This document shows, piece by piece, positions 7,908 to 8,195 of a DNA stretch of 8,195 bases; positions within the stretch are counted from its first letter, which is position 1, and every line of letters begins with the position of its first letter. The stretch is from Tepidimonas sp. Lineage in GTDB: Bacteria > Pseudomonadota > Gammaproteobacteria > Burkholderiales > Burkholderiaceae_C. Both the position numbers and the translations under genes were made by a program. The notes below the pieces were generated by a model. It had not been told where the DNA came from. It searched no databases and was given only the letters and a program-made list of their open reading frames with translations. The stretch spans positions 1 to 8,195 of the forward strand of contig JANWZF010000012.1 in assembly GCA_025054905.1 (NCBI GenBank), given 5' to 3'.

Positions 7908-8195
7908 TTAGAGCGGGCAGCGCCCGGGCGGTCGCGCCCGCAAGCGCAGGTCGCAGCCCAGCGGCGTGACGTCGACGAAGCGCAGCGTCCAGCCCTCGTC
8001 CAGCCGGCTCAGCGCCGGCAACGCCGCCAGCGGCTGCCCCGGCCCGAGCAGGCGCGGGGCCAGGTACAGCAGCAGCTCGTCGACCAGCCCCGCGCGCCAC
8101 CATGACGCGTTGAGCTTGGCACCAGCCTCGATGTGCAGCTCGTTGACCTCGCGCGCGGCCAGATCGTGCAGCACCGCCAGCAGATCGACTTGGGG
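7908..8195 (-). CDS. ribD: Riboflavin biosynthesis protein RibD, C-terminal end (start outside window)
   Basis: The visible 95 residues are the end of the RibD reductase domain (5-amino-6-(5-phosphoribosylamino)uracil reductase), the second half of the bifunctional deaminase/reductase of riboflavin synthesis. The frame is open to the window edge (PQVDLLAVLHDLAAREVNEL). The signature segment is LHIEAGAKLNASWWRAGLVDELLLYLAPRLLGP, with the conserved EAG and GLVDE of the RibD C-terminal domain. The terminal strand FVDVTPLGCDLRLRAR also fits. The deaminase domain must lie beyond the window and was not seen. The stop (TAA on the minus strand, 7910-7908) is 9 bases from the start of the pseudouridine synthase gene, so ribD is the likely upstream member of that operon. 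Confidence 0.9.
   Translation of the reverse strand, partial: PQVDLLAVLHDLAAREVNELHIEAGAKLNASWWRAGLVDELLLYLAPRLLGPGQPLAALPALSRLDEGWTLRFVDVTPLGCDLRLRARPPGRCPL

Noticed and set aside
7068..8105. Plus-strand open frame of about 345 codons opposite the pseudouridine synthase and ribD
   Set aside because: It is antisense to two recognisable genes, with low-complexity Gln/Arg/Ala composition.

Overview
The window is GC-rich (roughly two thirds G+C by eye), densely coded DNA that reads like a chromosomal housekeeping segment of a betaproteobacterium. The best guess is Burkholderiales, perhaps Comamonadaceae or a relative. This rests on high-GC codon use and on the style of the Ffh, AlaS, CbbR-like LysR and RluA-family proteins. 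It is inference; no 16S gene or database search backs it. No IS element, phage gene, CRISPR array, tRNA or rRNA was seen.

Layout from left to right. The end of ffh (SRP GTPase, M domain only; +) is followed by a small polytopic membrane protein resembling CbiM-like/COG3235 permease components (+). folA (dihydrofolate reductase; -) converges on it. alaS (alanyl-tRNA synthetase; +) diverges from folA across a 78-bp gap. A LysR-family regulator of the CbbR-like kind (-) converges on alaS so tightly that their stop codons overlap. It diverges from a long (type II, Thermus-like) isocitrate dehydrogenase gene (+) across an AT-rich 101-bp control region. That gene converges, 9 bp away, on an RluA-family pseudouridine synthase gene (-), which follows the end of ribD (-) by 9 bp and is probably co-transcribed with it.

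The most integrated unit is the regulator/isocitrate dehydrogenase pair. It has the classic LysR arrangement: a divergent target, a T-N11-A dyad in the shared control region, and a regulator promoter candidate that overlaps the dyad. The dehydrogenase carries the residues expected for NAD rather than NADP use, together with the isocitrate-type Ser/Asn substrate pair and an extra C-terminal domain. The other genes are unrelated housekeeping functions: protein targeting, folate, translation, RNA modification and riboflavin.

I did not find a clearly undescribed system. The points most worth a second look are the CbbR-like regulator paired with an apparently NAD-type IDH, the ribD-pseudouridine synthase gene pair, and the orphan CbiM-like membrane protein.
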